The notes: generated by a model not told the origin, from the letters alone. A stretch of DNA of 64,000 nucleotides from Psychromicrobium lacuslunae (GCF_000950575.1 NZ_CP011005.1:1364001-1428000), one strand, 5' to 3'. Numbered from the stretch's first letter, positions 53,015 to 62,695 are shown. Program-made: numbers and translations.

Positions 53015-53051
53015 GGTGGGGTCGTCTGACCTGAGAGCAGACGACCCCACC
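53015..53051 (+). terminator. Terminator between the ene-reductase and convergent IclR genes
   Basis: A perfect 14-bp stem (53015-53028 with 53038-53051) with a 9-nt loop lies 12 bp after the stop. It could act in both directions. Confidence 0.85.
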
Positions 53052-53109
53052 AGTCAATGAGCCTGCCTCGCGCTAAACCGTGGCACCCACCGGAGATCAA
53101 CACAGCTGC

Positions 53110-53886
53110 TTAAACGAACTTCCCTGGCACCGCTGCTGCGATCGTCCGGCTGATCGACGAAGCGCAGGCAGCTAGCGCGGCCTCACAACGCTCCAAATTG
53201 ATCCTGCCAGCCCTTCCTGAAATCGCCAGGGCGGCAATCACCTGGCCCGCCGAATTCCGCAAGGGAGCGGCAATGCCGTTCACCGTCTCAAAGGACTCCT
53301 GGCGGTCAAAGGCCAACCCGCGGAGGCGGATCTTTGCCAGCTCAGCCAGCAGCCCCTCCATGCTAGTGATGGTTTTCGGCGTCAATTGTCGAAGTCCAGC
53401 CTGTTGCACCGCCTGCAATACCGGCTCAGCAGCGAAAGCCAACATCGCCTTGCCCGAGCAACTGGCATGTGCTGGCCATCGACCGCCAACCCGCTGAGGC
53501 AGCCTCGGTGCATCCCGCCCCGGCAGCGCTTCCAGATAGACCACCTCGGCACCGTCAAGCACAGCAAGACCGACGTTTTGTTGGGTGGCTTGCTGGAGGT
53601 CTTGCATAGAAGGCTTCGCGGCCTCGCGTAAGGTGCGCTCGGCGGGCACCATTTGGCCAAGTTCGAAGAACACCGTCCCTAGCTGGAGCCCGCACTCGCC
53701 ACGGCTCAGCCAGCCGAGTCGCAGCATTTCATCCACCATCCGGTGCACTGTGGTTTTCGGCAGATCTGTGCTTCTCACCAGGTGCTCGACGGTCATATAG
53801 GGAACGGGTCGGAGGAACTCGCGGAGCAGCACGGTGGCTCTGCCGAGGGAACTAATTTCCGACGTGTTCCGATGAACGGGACTCAT
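53110..53886 (-). CDS. IclR-family transcriptional regulator
   Basis: The 258-residue product has an N-terminal winged HTH (ATVLLREFLRPVPYMTVEHLVRSTDLPKTTVHRMVDEMLRLGWLSRG) and an IclR ligand domain (VGLAVLDGAEVVYLEALPGRD; HASCSGKAMLAF; GLAFDRQESFETVNGIAAPLRNSAGQVIAALAISG). I chose ATG 53886. The in-frame TTG at 53970 would leave only 14 bp to the divergent MBL gene, too little for promoters; ATG 53934 is also possible. It probably controls the divergent MBL gene. Confidence 0.85.
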   Translation of the reverse strand: MSPVHRNTSEISSLGRATVLLREFLRPVPYMTVEHLVRSTDLPKTTVHRMVDEMLRLGWLSRGECGLQLGTVFFELGQMVPAERTLREAAKPSMQDLQQATQQNVGLAVLDGAEVVYLEALPGRDAPRLPQRVGGRWPAHASCSGKAMLAFAAEPVLQAVQQAGLRQLTPKTITSMEGLLAELAKIRLRGLAFDRQESFETVNGIAAPLRNSAGQVIAALAISGRAGRINLERCEAALAACASSISRTIAAAVPGKFV

Positions 53887-53984
53887 TCCTTGAGTCTTGG
53901 TTCCGGTCCTGAGAATGTCAAGGCACGTGCTCATTCCCACCGCTATGAGCTCTCGCTGAAGGATCCTCAAAGAAAGATTCTGCT

Positions 53985-54902
53985 ATGCCAGAAAGCCAGT
54001 CCCCCTCGAGCATGACTCCCCCACGAACACCGATCTTCCTGCAGGATTCTCAAATTCGGGTCGGCAATGCATTGATCAGCAGAATCACGGAAATCGCGCA
54101 CTGGCCTTTTCCCGCCAAGCTACTCTTCCCTGACATCAGTGCTGATCAGTTGGCCAGTATCAAGAACCCTGCACTGTTCGACCAGGACAGCGGCGAGCTA
54201 ATTCTGGCGATTCACAGTTACCTGATCGAACTGGCAGACACCCGGCTATTAGTTGATCCTGGCAATGGCAGCGCAAAAGAGCGTCCGGCCTTGCTGGCCC
54301 ATCATCAGCTTGAGACAGATTTTCCGGGCACGCTCAGGGCCGCCGGTTATTCGCCGGAGAAGATCGACCTGGTGATTTCAACTCATCTTCATCCAGATCA
54401 TTGTGGTGGCAATACCCAGCTGGTTACAGGTGATTGGCAGCCGACTTTTCCTCAGGCTCAGTATCTTTTTGGACGGATCGGCCTGACCGAGCTGACCGCG
54501 TTGACGCACAAATCCGAGCTGAGCGCGATCGAAGAAGATTTCCTTCGGTTATTCGACGACAGCATCAAACCCGTGCTTGATAGTGGCCTGGCTAAGATCG
54601 TGGACGAAGACCAGATTCTGCTGCGGGACGGTAGCACCGAGGTACGAGTGATTCCGACGCCGGGACACACAGCCGGCCATCTCGCTGTCGAAGTTTCTGC
54701 CGCCGACGGCAGCGGAGCGTTGATCTCCGGCGATATCATTCATCACCCCGTGCAACTGAGATATCCCGAGTTATCCCAAGCCGGGGATGAATCAGCCAAA
54801 CAGGCCAGAGAGACTCGGGATTGGCTACTTGAGCGCTCAGCGGCCACCGGCTGGCCGATACTGACGACGCATTTTGTGGAAAGCGATCCAAAAGCTAACT
54901 AG
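53985..54902 (+). CDS. MBL-fold metallo-hydrolase
   Basis: The 305-residue protein has the zinc-binding motif STHLHPDHCGG near residue 130, further ligands in VIPTPGHTAGHLAVEV and ISGDIIHHPVQL, and a late His in ILTTHFVESD. Overall it resembles N-acyl homoserine lactonase-like and related hydrolases; HxHxDH is present (HLHPDH). The substrate is unknown. It is divergent from an IclR regulator and followed, 75 bp on, by a TetR gene. Confidence 0.88.
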   Translation: MPESQSPSSMTPPRTPIFLQDSQIRVGNALISRITEIAHWPFPAKLLFPDISADQLASIKNPALFDQDSGELILAIHSYLIELADTRLLVDPGNGSAKERPALLAHHQLETDFPGTLRAAGYSPEKIDLVISTHLHPDHCGGNTQLVTGDWQPTFPQAQYLFGRIGLTELTALTHKSELSAIEEDFLRLFDDSIKPVLDSGLAKIVDEDQILLRDGSTEVRVIPTPGHTAGHLAVEVSAADGSGALISGDIIHHPVQLRYPELSQAGDESAKQARETRDWLLERSAATGWPILTTHFVESDPKAN

Positions 54903-54977
54903 TTTCGGCATAACGGGTGAGCTAATCTCAGCGGTTATCGCGACTTGAGTGCCAAGGAGTGTAGATATAGTCGAATA

Positions 54978-55622
54978 ATGACGACTGTATCGGCCGGAAG
55001 CGCTCCGTCCGAGGAAACAAACTCAAAATCCGAACGCACTCGCGAGCGGATACTTCATGCGGCCGCCCAAGTATTGAGCAAAAAAGGCTACGCCGGAATG
55101 CGCCTGGGCGATGTCGCCGTTGTTGCCGAGGTGCAAGCACCGGCGATTTACTATTACTTTGAATCTCGGGATGATTTGGTTGAAGAAGTAGTCTGGGTCG
55201 GCGCCTACCGCGTGCGGACAAATCTGGAAAGCATGCTGGCAAAACTCCCGGCAGAGACTACCGCGATGCAGCGGATTATGTGCGCAGTCGAATCGCACCT
55301 CTGGTTTGGCTTACACATCTCACATTACGCAACCGCAGCAATCCGGATTGTCGGGCAGGTACCCGAGCAACTAAGGACCCGATCGCTAGCCGAGGAAGCC
55401 CGTTATCAGCAGATCTGGCATGAATTGCTGAAAGCGGCCCAGGGGTCCGGTGAGTTGCGTGCCGACATCGATCTACGGACGACCCAAATGCTAATCCTCG
55501 GCGCGATGAATTGGGCCAGCGAATGGTGGGATCCTCAGCAGCAATCGTTGGAAAACCTGGTGTCCGCTACTCAGGAGTTAGTACGTTACGGCATGGGCCT
55601 ACGAGTCGAGCGGCCGAGATAG
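54978..55622 (+). CDS. TetR-family transcriptional regulator
   Basis: From ATG 54978 the protein has 214 residues. It has the HTH ERTRERILHAAAQVLSKKGYAGMRLGDVAVVAEVQAPAIYYYFESRDDLVEEVVWVG (about residues 18-75) and a helical ligand domain. The start is uncertain: a TTG at 54945 is in frame, and AAGGAG at 54953 is too far from the ATG. Its target is unknown. Confidence 0.83.
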   Translation: MTTVSAGSAPSEETNSKSERTRERILHAAAQVLSKKGYAGMRLGDVAVVAEVQAPAIYYYFESRDDLVEEVVWVGAYRVRTNLESMLAKLPAETTAMQRIMCAVESHLWFGLHISHYATAAIRIVGQVPEQLRTRSLAEEARYQQIWHELLKAAQGSGELRADIDLRTTQMLILGAMNWASEWWDPQQQSLENLVSATQELVRYGMGLRVERPR

Positions 55623-55643
55623 CGATCGCGATATGCTCAAAAC

Positions 55644-56117
55644 ATGCCTGAAAACAGATTAGTAGCTGGTGAGCCCGCACCACTTTTTACCCTGTCCGAT
55701 GCCAACGAACAGCAAGTGTCTTTGAAAGACTTTGCGGGCCGCAAGACGGTGATCTACTTCTACCCGGCCGCTTCAACTCCAGCCTGCGCCAAGCAAGCCT
55801 GCGATTTTCGAGACAATCTCAACACTTTTGCCGCAGCTGGCTACCAGGTTCTCGGCATTTCGCCAGATGAGCCGAAAGCACTCGCCAAGTTCGCCGCTGA
55901 AGACTCGCTTAATTTCCCGCTGCTGGCAGACCCTGATCACCGGGTAGCTGAGGCCTACCGGGCCTGGGGTGAGAAGAAAAACTATGGCCGGACTTATCAA
56001 GGGCTCATTCGATCAACCTTCGTGGTGGACGAAAAAGGCCTCATCGAGGTGGCGCAATACAACGTTCGAGCCACCGGGCACGTCGCCAAGCTGCGCCGGG
56101 ACCTCGGTTTAGACTAG
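55644..56117 (+). CDS. bcp: Thiol peroxidase (PrxQ/BCP-type peroxiredoxin)
   Basis: The 157-residue protein reduces peroxides with thioredoxin-type donors. It has APLFTLSDANEQQVSLKDFAG, the active site YPAASTPACAKQACDFRDN with peroxidatic Cys48 and resolving Cys53, and QVLGISPDEPKALAKFA. TPAC replaces the commoner TPGC. It starts 22 bp after the TetR stop, so co-transcription is likely. tRNA-Leu follows. Confidence 0.93.
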   Translation: MPENRLVAGEPAPLFTLSDANEQQVSLKDFAGRKTVIYFYPAASTPACAKQACDFRDNLNTFAAAGYQVLGISPDEPKALAKFAAEDSLNFPLLADPDHRVAEAYRAWGEKKNYGRTYQGLIRSTFVVDEKGLIEVAQYNVRATGHVAKLRRDLGLD

Positions 56118-56147
56118 GATAGGTATTCGGCCCGCTAAGCGGCCGAT

Positions 56148-56232
56148 GCGCGAGTGGTGAAATTGGTATACACGCCAGATTTAGGTTCTGGTGTCTTCGG
56201 ACGTGCGGGTTCAAGTCCCGCCTCGCGCACCA
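56148..56232 (+). tRNA. tRNA-Leu (TAG)
   Basis: An 85-nt cloverleaf has acceptor GCGCGAG/CTCGCGC plus A, anticodon stem CCAGA/TCTGG around TTTAGGT giving TAG, a long variable arm (TGTCTTCGGACG) and T-arm GCGGGTTCAAGTCCCGC. CCA is encoded. Confidence 0.96.
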
Positions 56233-56255
56233 AACTATTAGCCACAATTAGCTCT

Positions 56256-56267
56256 CCCCCCCCCCCC
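56256..56267 (+). repeat. 12-C homopolymer
   Basis: An uninterrupted run of twelve C lies 23 bp after tRNA-Leu. It is not inside a supported gene. Runs of this length are prone to slippage, or to sequencing error. Confidence 0.9.
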
Positions 56268-56293
56268 GAAACGTCAGAAGAATGTATTCTGCG

Positions 56294-56310
56294 CGATGTC
56301 ACTGACATCG
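56294..56310. promoter_or_regulatory. Palindrome CGATGTCA-C-TGACATCG
   Basis: Perfect 8-bp arms surround a single central base, and a third copy of TGACATCG lies at 56334-56341. The spacing and symmetry look like a regulator binding site 98 bp upstream of a short lipoprotein-like reading frame. Confidence 0.5.
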
Positions 56311-56408
56311 GCCTTCGCATAGCTGACATCGAAATGCCGAAAGGCCTCAACGCGTTCGTGATCTTCGCGAGGCCGATTTGTGATCTGTGATCCCTAACCT
56401 CGTGGTTT

Positions 56409-56555
56409 GTGAAAAAGATCTCGCTATTTCTGGTTATCAGTAGCGCCATGTTCGCCTCAGGCTGCTCAATGCTTCATCTGAAGGTTCAGCACGAGCATCC
56501 GAGCTCCGGACAGCGAGCCGCCCTGGACAGCTCGATCACTGCTAGCCAGTCCTGA
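56409..56555 (+). CDS. Short lipoprotein-like peptide (48 aa)
   Basis: GTG 56409 opens a 48-residue frame beginning MKKISLFLVISSAMFASGC: a positively charged start, hydrophobic core and lipobox ASGC, then SMLHLKVQHEHPSSG and a Ser-rich end. This is a complete type II signal-peptide pattern, so a small lipid-anchored peptide is plausible. No ribosome binding site is obvious (GTGGTTT precedes it), and it could be a remnant of a longer lipoprotein. It ends 8 bp before the convergent D-amino-acid lyase stop. Confidence 0.5.
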   Translation: MKKISLFLVISSAMFASGCSMLHLKVQHEHPSSGQRAALDSSITASQS

Positions 56556-56563
56556 TGGCCAGC

Positions 56564-57643
56564 TTAGCTATTTCGTCCCCGAGCAACCACGGTCCAGTCA
56601 GTGAGTGTGCCGTCCGTTTTGCGCACTAAGACCCGGTCGACCAGATTCATCGTCAGGCAGACGTGATTAGGCACTAAGCGCAGCCGCTCCCCTAAGGCTG
56701 GTAACGGGGTCTGCGGTGGGAAAAGCACGGTGGCATGATGCTCCGAGAGCACGCTCACCCGAGCTGCTGGATGGTCAAGCAGACGCGCAAACCCGGAGGC
56801 CCAGTTCGGCCGGTCGCTACCGAGCACTTTTGACCCGGCGTTGACCACCACCCGACGTAGCGCCGGATCTCCATCGTGCCTGCTCACCACGGTGCCCAAC
56901 ACGGTCAAGGAGATATCGGCGGGCTCGGCTCGGCCAAGCTCCCATTGTTGGGCGTCGCCGAACACATAGACGCCGGAGCGGATTTCCTGCGCAATGGTGG
57001 TCTCCTGAGCTGTTGGCGTGGAGCCTCCGCTGAGGTGTCGCACGGTGAACCCATCTGCCTCCAACAGCGCCGCAGCTTGCCCGAGCGCCGCACTCTCCCC
57101 TGCCGCGGCACTGACGCTGGCTCCCGGCGCATAGCTGTGCCCGGGAAAAGTGAACAGACCATCAATAAGCACGCCGGCGCTGCGGCCAGCACGAGCGATG
57201 CTCAGCACTTCTCCGGTCAAGGCACCACTTCGATGGTGCCCGCTATCAAGCTCTATCGACACCCGGCCACCCACCGCACTGAATGACGCAAGTTTGCTCA
57301 CGGCTTCAACTGAATCCGTACCTATCCGTAGCTGAATCCGCTCGCCGAGGGCAATGATCCTGCGCAGCAAAAGTTCGTCCGGCCACAATGGATAGGCAAT
57401 GAAAATATCAGCCACACCGTGGTCCGCAAACACCTCAGCTTCACCGACCGTCGCCACGGTGATGCCACTCGCGCCCGCGGCTAACTGTTTAGCCGCGATC
57501 TGCGCCACCTTATGTGTCTTAACATGCGGTCGCAGGCTGATCCCGCGACTCGCTGACGAAGCCGCCAGTCCGGCAATATTAGCGTCGAGCACCTTCTCGT
57601 CGATCAGCACGACCGGTGTCTCAATCTGATCAAGCGGGTTCAC
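56564..57643 (-). CDS. D-threonine aldolase/D-serine dehydratase-like PLP enzyme
   Basis: The 359-residue protein has the alanine-racemase-type barrel start ETPVVLIDEKVLDANIAGLA, the PLP Lys in LRPHVKTHKVAQIAAKQL, ITVATVGEAEVFADHG, ELDSGHHRSG, LSGGSTPTA (phosphate binding) and a C-terminal D-serine dehydratase-like domain with EHHATV and PNHVCLTMNL (His and Cys metal ligands). It should cleave or deaminate a D-beta-hydroxy amino acid; which one is not decidable. It stands alone on the minus strand. Confidence 0.88.
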   Translation of the reverse strand: MNPLDQIETPVVLIDEKVLDANIAGLAASSASRGISLRPHVKTHKVAQIAAKQLAAGASGITVATVGEAEVFADHGVADIFIAYPLWPDELLLRRIIALGERIQLRIGTDSVEAVSKLASFSAVGGRVSIELDSGHHRSGALTGEVLSIARAGRSAGVLIDGLFTFPGHSYAPGASVSAAAGESAALGQAAALLEADGFTVRHLSGGSTPTAQETTIAQEIRSGVYVFGDAQQWELGRAEPADISLTVLGTVVSRHDGDPALRRVVVNAGSKVLGSDRPNWASGFARLLDHPAARVSVLSEHHATVLFPPQTPLPALGERLRLVPNHVCLTMNLVDRVLVRKTDGTLTDWTVVARGRNS

Positions 57644-57680
57644 AGCGACCTTCCGTTGCTGGTGGAAAACATGAAATCAC

Positions 57681-58406
57681 TTACAACAATGGCTTGATCA
57701 AAGCCTCGAATTTCTGTTCAAGATAAACATGACCTGCCACCGTGGGATGGTCACCATCCGGGCCGATAAGTTCGGATTTATCGTCCATAATCCAATGATC
57801 CTCAATGGGGTCAGCAAACTTGGCGCCGGCGCTCTGCGCTCCGCTCTTTATTTGGTCGCGAATCATCAGTAAATCTGGATCGACCTCGGGGCTGTAGGAC
57901 GCCGGGCCGACGAAAAGCAAGGTAGCTTGCGGCGCGTGAGCTTTCACTGTTGCTGCGGTGTTAGCCACCTGAGAGCTGATATCTCCGAGCTCAGATCCCA
58001 GGTCGTTTTCCGAGCCGTAGACCACCACTAACTGCGTTTGACTTGGTACCTGGGTTGCCGCCTGTTGCTCGAAAGTCTTTCCGCCATCCCCTTCAACCAG
58101 ATAACCCGCGCCGTTTTCAGCCGCATTGACCAACACGATCGGGGTTCCTTCAGCAGCCAGTTTTTGTTCTAGGCGAGTAGGCCAGGCGTCCGCAGCCGAG
58201 GTCTGAAAGCCGGTGCTGATGGAATCCCCGATCACCACGACGGTTGGTCCATTGCTCGCGTTGGCGGCAAACTCGCTCGGCGCTAGGGTGCCAGCAACAT
58301 CGCCGGTAGCATCGCTCACGCACGCCGCCAACATCAGCACCACCACTGCTGTGCCAAACACGAGCAGTGAGCGGTTCCGCCGAGTTCTTTGGCCAGCTCG
58401 CTTCAT
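57681..58406 (-). CDS. SGNH/GDSL-hydrolase lipoprotein
   Basis: The 241-residue product has an Arg-rich start, a hydrophobic segment and the lipobox MLAAC, so it should be lipid-anchored outside the membrane. The esterase fold shows VVVIGDSISTGFQTS (catalytic Ser), NAAENGAGY (Gly block), VVVYGSENDLGSE (Asn block) and GDHPTVAGHVYL (Asp-His pair). It acts on an unknown ester. It is divergent from the fasciclin gene across 194 bp. Confidence 0.89.
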   Translation of the reverse strand: MKRAGQRTRRNRSLLVFGTAVVVLMLAACVSDATGDVAGTLAPSEFAANASNGPTVVVIGDSISTGFQTSAADAWPTRLEQKLAAEGTPIVLVNAAENGAGYLVEGDGGKTFEQQAATQVPSQTQLVVVYGSENDLGSELGDISSQVANTAATVKAHAPQATLLFVGPASYSPEVDPDLLMIRDQIKSGAQSAGAKFADPIEDHWIMDDKSELIGPDGDHPTVAGHVYLEQKFEALIKPLL

Positions 58407-58600
58407 AGTCCCACGCTAACCCAGCTCCCAGGCCTGCCGATAGCTGGAAAGAAATGCGCGCCAGGAATTAGGCAAATTCACAGTGATCGGGGCCAATAAA
58501 AATTTTCTGCCACTTCGACCCATCCGGTCTAGCCGAGTCAACGAACTTGCTGTGAGACATCGACCAGAGGGCCGATGGACATATTTGAAGGAGCTTTCCG

Positions 58601-59263
58601 ATGAAACTGGCAAAACACACATCTATTGCCGTGTTCGCTGTAGCAGCAGCCGCGACTCTCACGCTTTCCGCTTGCGGTGGTGGATCCTCCACCAGCGGTA
58701 GCTCCAGCGCGGCACCGAGTAGCTCATCGTCCTCGCCGTCGATGGCGACCGAGACTCCCTCGATGGCGGCTAGCGGCATGGTCGGCCCGGGTTGCTCAGC
58801 CTACGCTAGCCAAGTACCGAGCGGGCCCGGTTCGGTGAGCGGTATGGCAGCGGACCCGGTTGCAGTGGCGGCGTCGAACAACCCATTGCTGAAGACCCTG
58901 GTCGCGGCGGTATCCGGAAAACTGAATCCCAAGGTCAATCTGGTCAGCACCCTGAACGGCAGCGAGTTCACTGTCTTTGCTCCGGTCGATGACGCCTTCG
59001 CGAAGATCCCGGCGGCGACCATCAACGGCCTGAAAACTGACGATAAAACGCTTTCGAAGATTCTGACTTATCACGTGATCCCCGGTCAGCTCAGCCCGGA
59101 GCAGATCGTCGGCAGCCACAAGACCGTAGAAGGTGGCAGCGTGACCGTCGCGGGCAGCGGGGATAACCTCACCGTGGATGGCAGCGCGAAGGTAATCTGC
59201 GGCGGCGTCAAGACCGCTAACGCCACCGTCTACCTGATCGATTCGGTGTTGATGCCCAAGTAG
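58601..59263 (+). CDS. Fasciclin-domain lipoprotein
   Basis: The 220-residue protein has a signal peptide ending in LTLSACGGG, a Ser-rich linker, and one fasciclin (FAS1) domain (~residues 90-220): [52 protein letters not shown] and [11 protein letters not shown]. It resembles mycobacterial MPT83/MPB70-like surface lipoproteins, likely involved in adhesion. GAAGGAG precedes the ATG. Confidence 0.94.
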   Translation: MKLAKHTSIAVFAVAAAATLTLSACGGGSSTSGSSSAAPSSSSSSPSMATETPSMAASGMVGPGCSAYASQVPSGPGSVSGMAADPVAVAASNNPLLKTLVAAVSGKLNPKVNLVSTLNGSEFTVFAPVDDAFAKIPAATINGLKTDDKTLSKILTYHVIPGQLSPEQIVGSHKTVEGGSVTVAGSGDNLTVDGSAKVICGGVKTANATVYLIDSVLMPK

Positions 59264-59286
59264 AAGCGCATCAGCTAACTAAGGTC

Positions 59287-59322
59287 AAGAGCGGGCGTCC
59301 TGCTTGGGGGATGCCCGCTCTT
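59287..59322 (+). terminator. Terminator of the fasciclin gene
   Basis: AAGAGCGGGC (59287-59296) and GCCCGCTCTT (59313-59322) form a 10-bp stem whose loop includes a partial second stem. It starts 24 bp after the stop codon. Confidence 0.8.
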
Positions 59323-59397
59323 CGCTGCTCGCGGTTCATAGTCTCGCTGATTACAATAAGGTAATTCATCTTCTTGAGCTGCGATATGGGAGTTTGC

Positions 59398-61056
59398 GTG
59401 CAACGACGACTGAGGCCTGCAAGATCGAGGGCTTCCGCTATTTGCGCAGCCCTCTTGGCGTTGCTGCTGTCCGCCTGCACCAATGAACCGGCTCCGCCAC
59501 CAACGACCACGAGTACCATGCAGCTGAAGACCTTTTCTTTCGGTACCGCAGCTGATCCGGCGGGTTTAGATCCGGCGCTGGTCTCCGATGTTGATTCGAA
59601 CCGGGTCAGTCGCCAGATTTTTGAAGGACTGGTAACCGCCGATCCAACCACTGGAGAGCCCGCACCAGCCCTTGCCACCAGTTGGAACTCCATCAACAAT
59701 GGTCTGGGTTATGAATTCACCCTGCGCGAAAAAGTGAAATTCCAGGATGGTCAGCCGTTTAACGCCGCCGCGGTGTGTATGAACTTCAATCGGTGGTTTA
59801 ACTACCCGGTGCAAAAGAATCCGGCCGCGATCCCCTCAGCCTTTAAAGACCTGTTCCGCACCTTCGCTAACGACGCCAAGAATTCGGTTTATAAGAGTTG
59901 CACAGTGGACAGTGAGTACAAACTCACTGTCTCGCTCAACCTGGTGCGCACTGGATTCCTCGATGCGCTCACCCAGGCAGCCTTCGGCATCGCGTCGCCT
60001 GCCGCTCTGAAGTCGGGAACCGCCGATGTGCTTGATCAGCGCCGGGACTCCTATCAACTCTCTAAATTTGCGCTACACCCGGTGGGCACCGGCCCCTACC
60101 AACTCACCAGCTGGCAAGACGGTGTGGTCACTTTGCAGCAAAACCCCGACTACTGGGGTGATAAGGGTCAGATCAACACCATAAAGTTCATCACCTATCA
60201 GCAATCTCAAGCCAGGAGCCAGGCCCTGCTGACCGGAAAAATTGATGGTTACGACTTCGTCACGCCGGATAACTTCGACGCGCTGGTGAAGCGTGGTCTG
60301 CAAGTTCAGCAGCGGGACCCGTTCTCGGTGTTCTATCTCGGCCTCAATCAGCAAATTCCAGCGCTTGCCGATATCAAGGTGCGCCAAGCTATCTCGATAG
60401 CCATTGATAAGGATGCTCTCGTCAAGAAGTTCTTCATCGACGGCAGCACCTCGACCAACCAGTTCATTCCACCCAAACTCAGTGGTTTCAACAATCAAGT
60501 ACCGGGTGCTGGTTACGATCGAGAGAAAGCTCGGAAACTCATTAAAGAGTCGAGCTACCGGGGTGCACCGTTAAAGTTCTACTACCCCTTGAATGTCACC
60601 CGGCCGTATCTCCCGACGCCGGAAAAAATCTATGCCGAAATCGCCGCAGAGCTAACGGCTATTGGGCTGAACATCAAGCCAGTACCGGTGGACTGGTCAG
60701 ATAACTACCTGGAAAAAGTCAGCAGCTCTGGCGATCATGCCCTCCACCTTTTGGGCTTGAACGGCTCGTACTCGGATCCCGACAATTTCGTCGGGCCGTT
60801 GTTCGGTGCGCCCAATGCTGAATTTGGCCCCGCCGACAGCCAGCTGATCTCGAAGATCGAAAGGGCTAAGACGCTTCCCGACGGCGCAGAGCGCAGCCAG
60901 GCCTATCAATCGATCAACGCAGATATTGCCAGCACTATCCCGGCGATCCCGATAGCCTTTCCGATCTCGGCTTTGGCCTTGTCCTCTCGGGTTAGCAGTT
61001 ACCCGGTCAGCCCAGTGCTGAACGAGGTGTTTAATAAGATCACGCTGAACTCCTGA
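59398..61056 (+). CDS. Peptide/solute-binding lipoprotein (SBP_bac_5, ABC family)
   Basis: From GTG 59398 the 552-residue lipoprotein has a signal with lipobox LLLSAC and the extracellular solute-binding family 5 fold: FGTAADPAGLDPALVSD, QIFEGLVTADPTTGEPAPALATSW, YEFTLREKVKFQDGQPFNAAAV, HPVGTGPYQLTSWQDGVVTLQQNPDYWG and DIKVRQAISIAIDKDALV. I chose GTG 59398 because GGGAG lies 6 nt upstream. The usual permease and ATPase genes are not adjacent. The substrate is probably oligopeptides, unproven. Confidence 0.9.
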   Translation: MQRRLRPARSRASAICAALLALLLSACTNEPAPPPTTTSTMQLKTFSFGTAADPAGLDPALVSDVDSNRVSRQIFEGLVTADPTTGEPAPALATSWNSINNGLGYEFTLREKVKFQDGQPFNAAAVCMNFNRWFNYPVQKNPAAIPSAFKDLFRTFANDAKNSVYKSCTVDSEYKLTVSLNLVRTGFLDALTQAAFGIASPAALKSGTADVLDQRRDSYQLSKFALHPVGTGPYQLTSWQDGVVTLQQNPDYWGDKGQINTIKFITYQQSQARSQALLTGKIDGYDFVTPDNFDALVKRGLQVQQRDPFSVFYLGLNQQIPALADIKVRQAISIAIDKDALVKKFFIDGSTSTNQFIPPKLSGFNNQVPGAGYDREKARKLIKESSYRGAPLKFYYPLNVTRPYLPTPEKIYAEIAAELTAIGLNIKPVPVDWSDNYLEKVSSSGDHALHLLGLNGSYSDPDNFVGPLFGAPNAEFGPADSQLISKIERAKTLPDGAERSQAYQSINADIASTIPAIPIAFPISALALSSRVSSYPVSPVLNEVFNKITLNS

Positions 61057-61154
61057 GCGAGCCAAATCACCTGGTCCAAATTTAGGGAACCTGCCTCGCG
61101 CGCGATACGCTTCTAAGGCGCTTTGCATCGTTAGCAGCTACCGGAGAAACACCA

Positions 61155-62642
61155 GTGACCTTCATCTCACAAACCAAAGAAGCCGACGTCGTCTTGATCG
61201 GTGGCGGCATCATGAGCGCCACCCTGGGCGCGATGATCAGCAAGATCGAGCCGAATTGGTCGATTGCCTTGTTTGAACGGCTAGACGAGTTGGGCTTGGA
61301 GTCCTCTGGGCCGTGGAACAACGCCGGCACGGGCCACTCAGCACTGTGCGAATTGAACTACACCCCGGCGGCAAAAGACGGTTCGGTCAATCCGGATAAG
61401 GCGATCGGTATTAATGAGCAATTCCAGCTCTCCCGGCAGTTCTGGTCCCATCTGGTCACCGAAGGACATATCGGCTCGCCCAAAGGGTTCATCAACACCG
61501 TGCCGCACATGTCCTTCGTGATGGGCGAGGAGCATTCGAATTATCTGAAGACTCGGTTCGAAGCGCTCAAGCCACACGCACTTTTCTCCTCAATGGAGTA
61601 CTCCGAGGACCGCGATCAGATCGCACAATGGGCACCTCTAGTCATCAACGGACGTCAAGGCAATGGTCGGCTGGCCGCCACTCAAGCAGCCGAAGGCACC
61701 GATGTGGACTTCGGCGCACTCACCAAAGACCTAGTGAAGTTCCTCAGCGCCCAGGGCGGTGAGATTAACTACAGCACCGACGTCGTCGATGTGAAGCGCG
61801 GCAGCGACCGCAAGTGGGAGCTCAAACTCAAGCACAAGGGCTCGGGCGAGACCAGCAGCATCAAAGCTCGCTTCGTTTTCATCGGAAGCGGCGGCGGAGC
61901 CCTGCACTTGCTGCAACGCTCAGGCATTCCTGAGGGCAAAGGCTACGGCGGCTTTCCGGTCTCCGGGCAGTTCTTCCGCTGCACTAACGACGAAATTGCC
62001 GCTCAGCACAGCGCCAAGGTTTACGGTCAGGCCTCGGTCGGCGCTCCGCCGATGTCGGTACCGCACCTGGATACCCGGTATGTCGGTGGTCGGAAATCGC
62101 TACTCTTCGGCCCTTATGCTGGCTTCTCAACTAACTTTCTCAAAGCAGGCTCGCTATGGGACCTGCCACTGTCAATCCGGCCGTCGAATATCTACCCGAT
62201 GCTCGCCGCCGGTCTGCATAACCTTGGGCTGACCAAATACCTGGTTTCTGAAGTGCTGAAATCCCGCTCTTCGAAGGTCACCACCATGCAGGAGTACTTC
62301 CCCGAAGCCAATGGCAATGATTGGGAACTAATTACTGCCGGGCAGCGTGTGCAAATCATGAAGAAGGATCGCAAGCAAGGCGGCATCCTGCAATTCGGCA
62401 CCGAGGTGATCACCTCCTCTGATGGTTCCATCGGAGCGCTACTTGGCGCTTCTCCCGGAGCTTCCACTGCGGTGCCGATTATGTTGGAACTCTTGCAGCG
62501 CTGCTTCCCGCGTGAATTCAAACTTCAGTGGCAAGACAAAATCAAGGAAATGATCCCCACCTTCGGCGTCAAGCTCAATGACAATCCGGATCTGGCGGCG
62601 GAGACCATGGCCAAGACTGCGGCGACCTTGCAACTGAGCTAG
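61155..62642 (+). CDS. mqo: Malate:quinone oxidoreductase
   Basis: This membrane-associated FAD enzyme oxidises malate to oxaloacetate and passes electrons to quinone in the TCA cycle. The 495-residue protein has the FAD-binding [48 protein letters not shown], and [33 protein letters not shown], with a C-terminal [24 protein letters not shown]. All are family signatures and length is normal. The start GTG at 61155 is preceded by CCGGAGAAACACC. Confidence 0.97.
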   Translation: MTFISQTKEADVVLIGGGIMSATLGAMISKIEPNWSIALFERLDELGLESSGPWNNAGTGHSALCELNYTPAAKDGSVNPDKAIGINEQFQLSRQFWSHLVTEGHIGSPKGFINTVPHMSFVMGEEHSNYLKTRFEALKPHALFSSMEYSEDRDQIAQWAPLVINGRQGNGRLAATQAAEGTDVDFGALTKDLVKFLSAQGGEINYSTDVVDVKRGSDRKWELKLKHKGSGETSSIKARFVFIGSGGGALHLLQRSGIPEGKGYGGFPVSGQFFRCTNDEIAAQHSAKVYGQASVGAPPMSVPHLDTRYVGGRKSLLFGPYAGFSTNFLKAGSLWDLPLSIRPSNIYPMLAAGLHNLGLTKYLVSEVLKSRSSKVTTMQEYFPEANGNDWELITAGQRVQIMKKDRKQGGILQFGTEVITSSDGSIGALLGASPGASTAVPIMLELLQRCFPREFKLQWQDKIKEMIPTFGVKLNDNPDLAAETMAKTAATLQLS

Positions 62643-62695
62643 CGTTCCACCACCTGCTTGACTCCACCAGTTACCGCCTACCTCGGAGATGACCG

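Noticed and set aside
56154-56390. 78-residue open frame over tRNA-Leu and the C-run
   Set aside because: It begins inside the tRNA and depends on the homopolymer length; no protein features.
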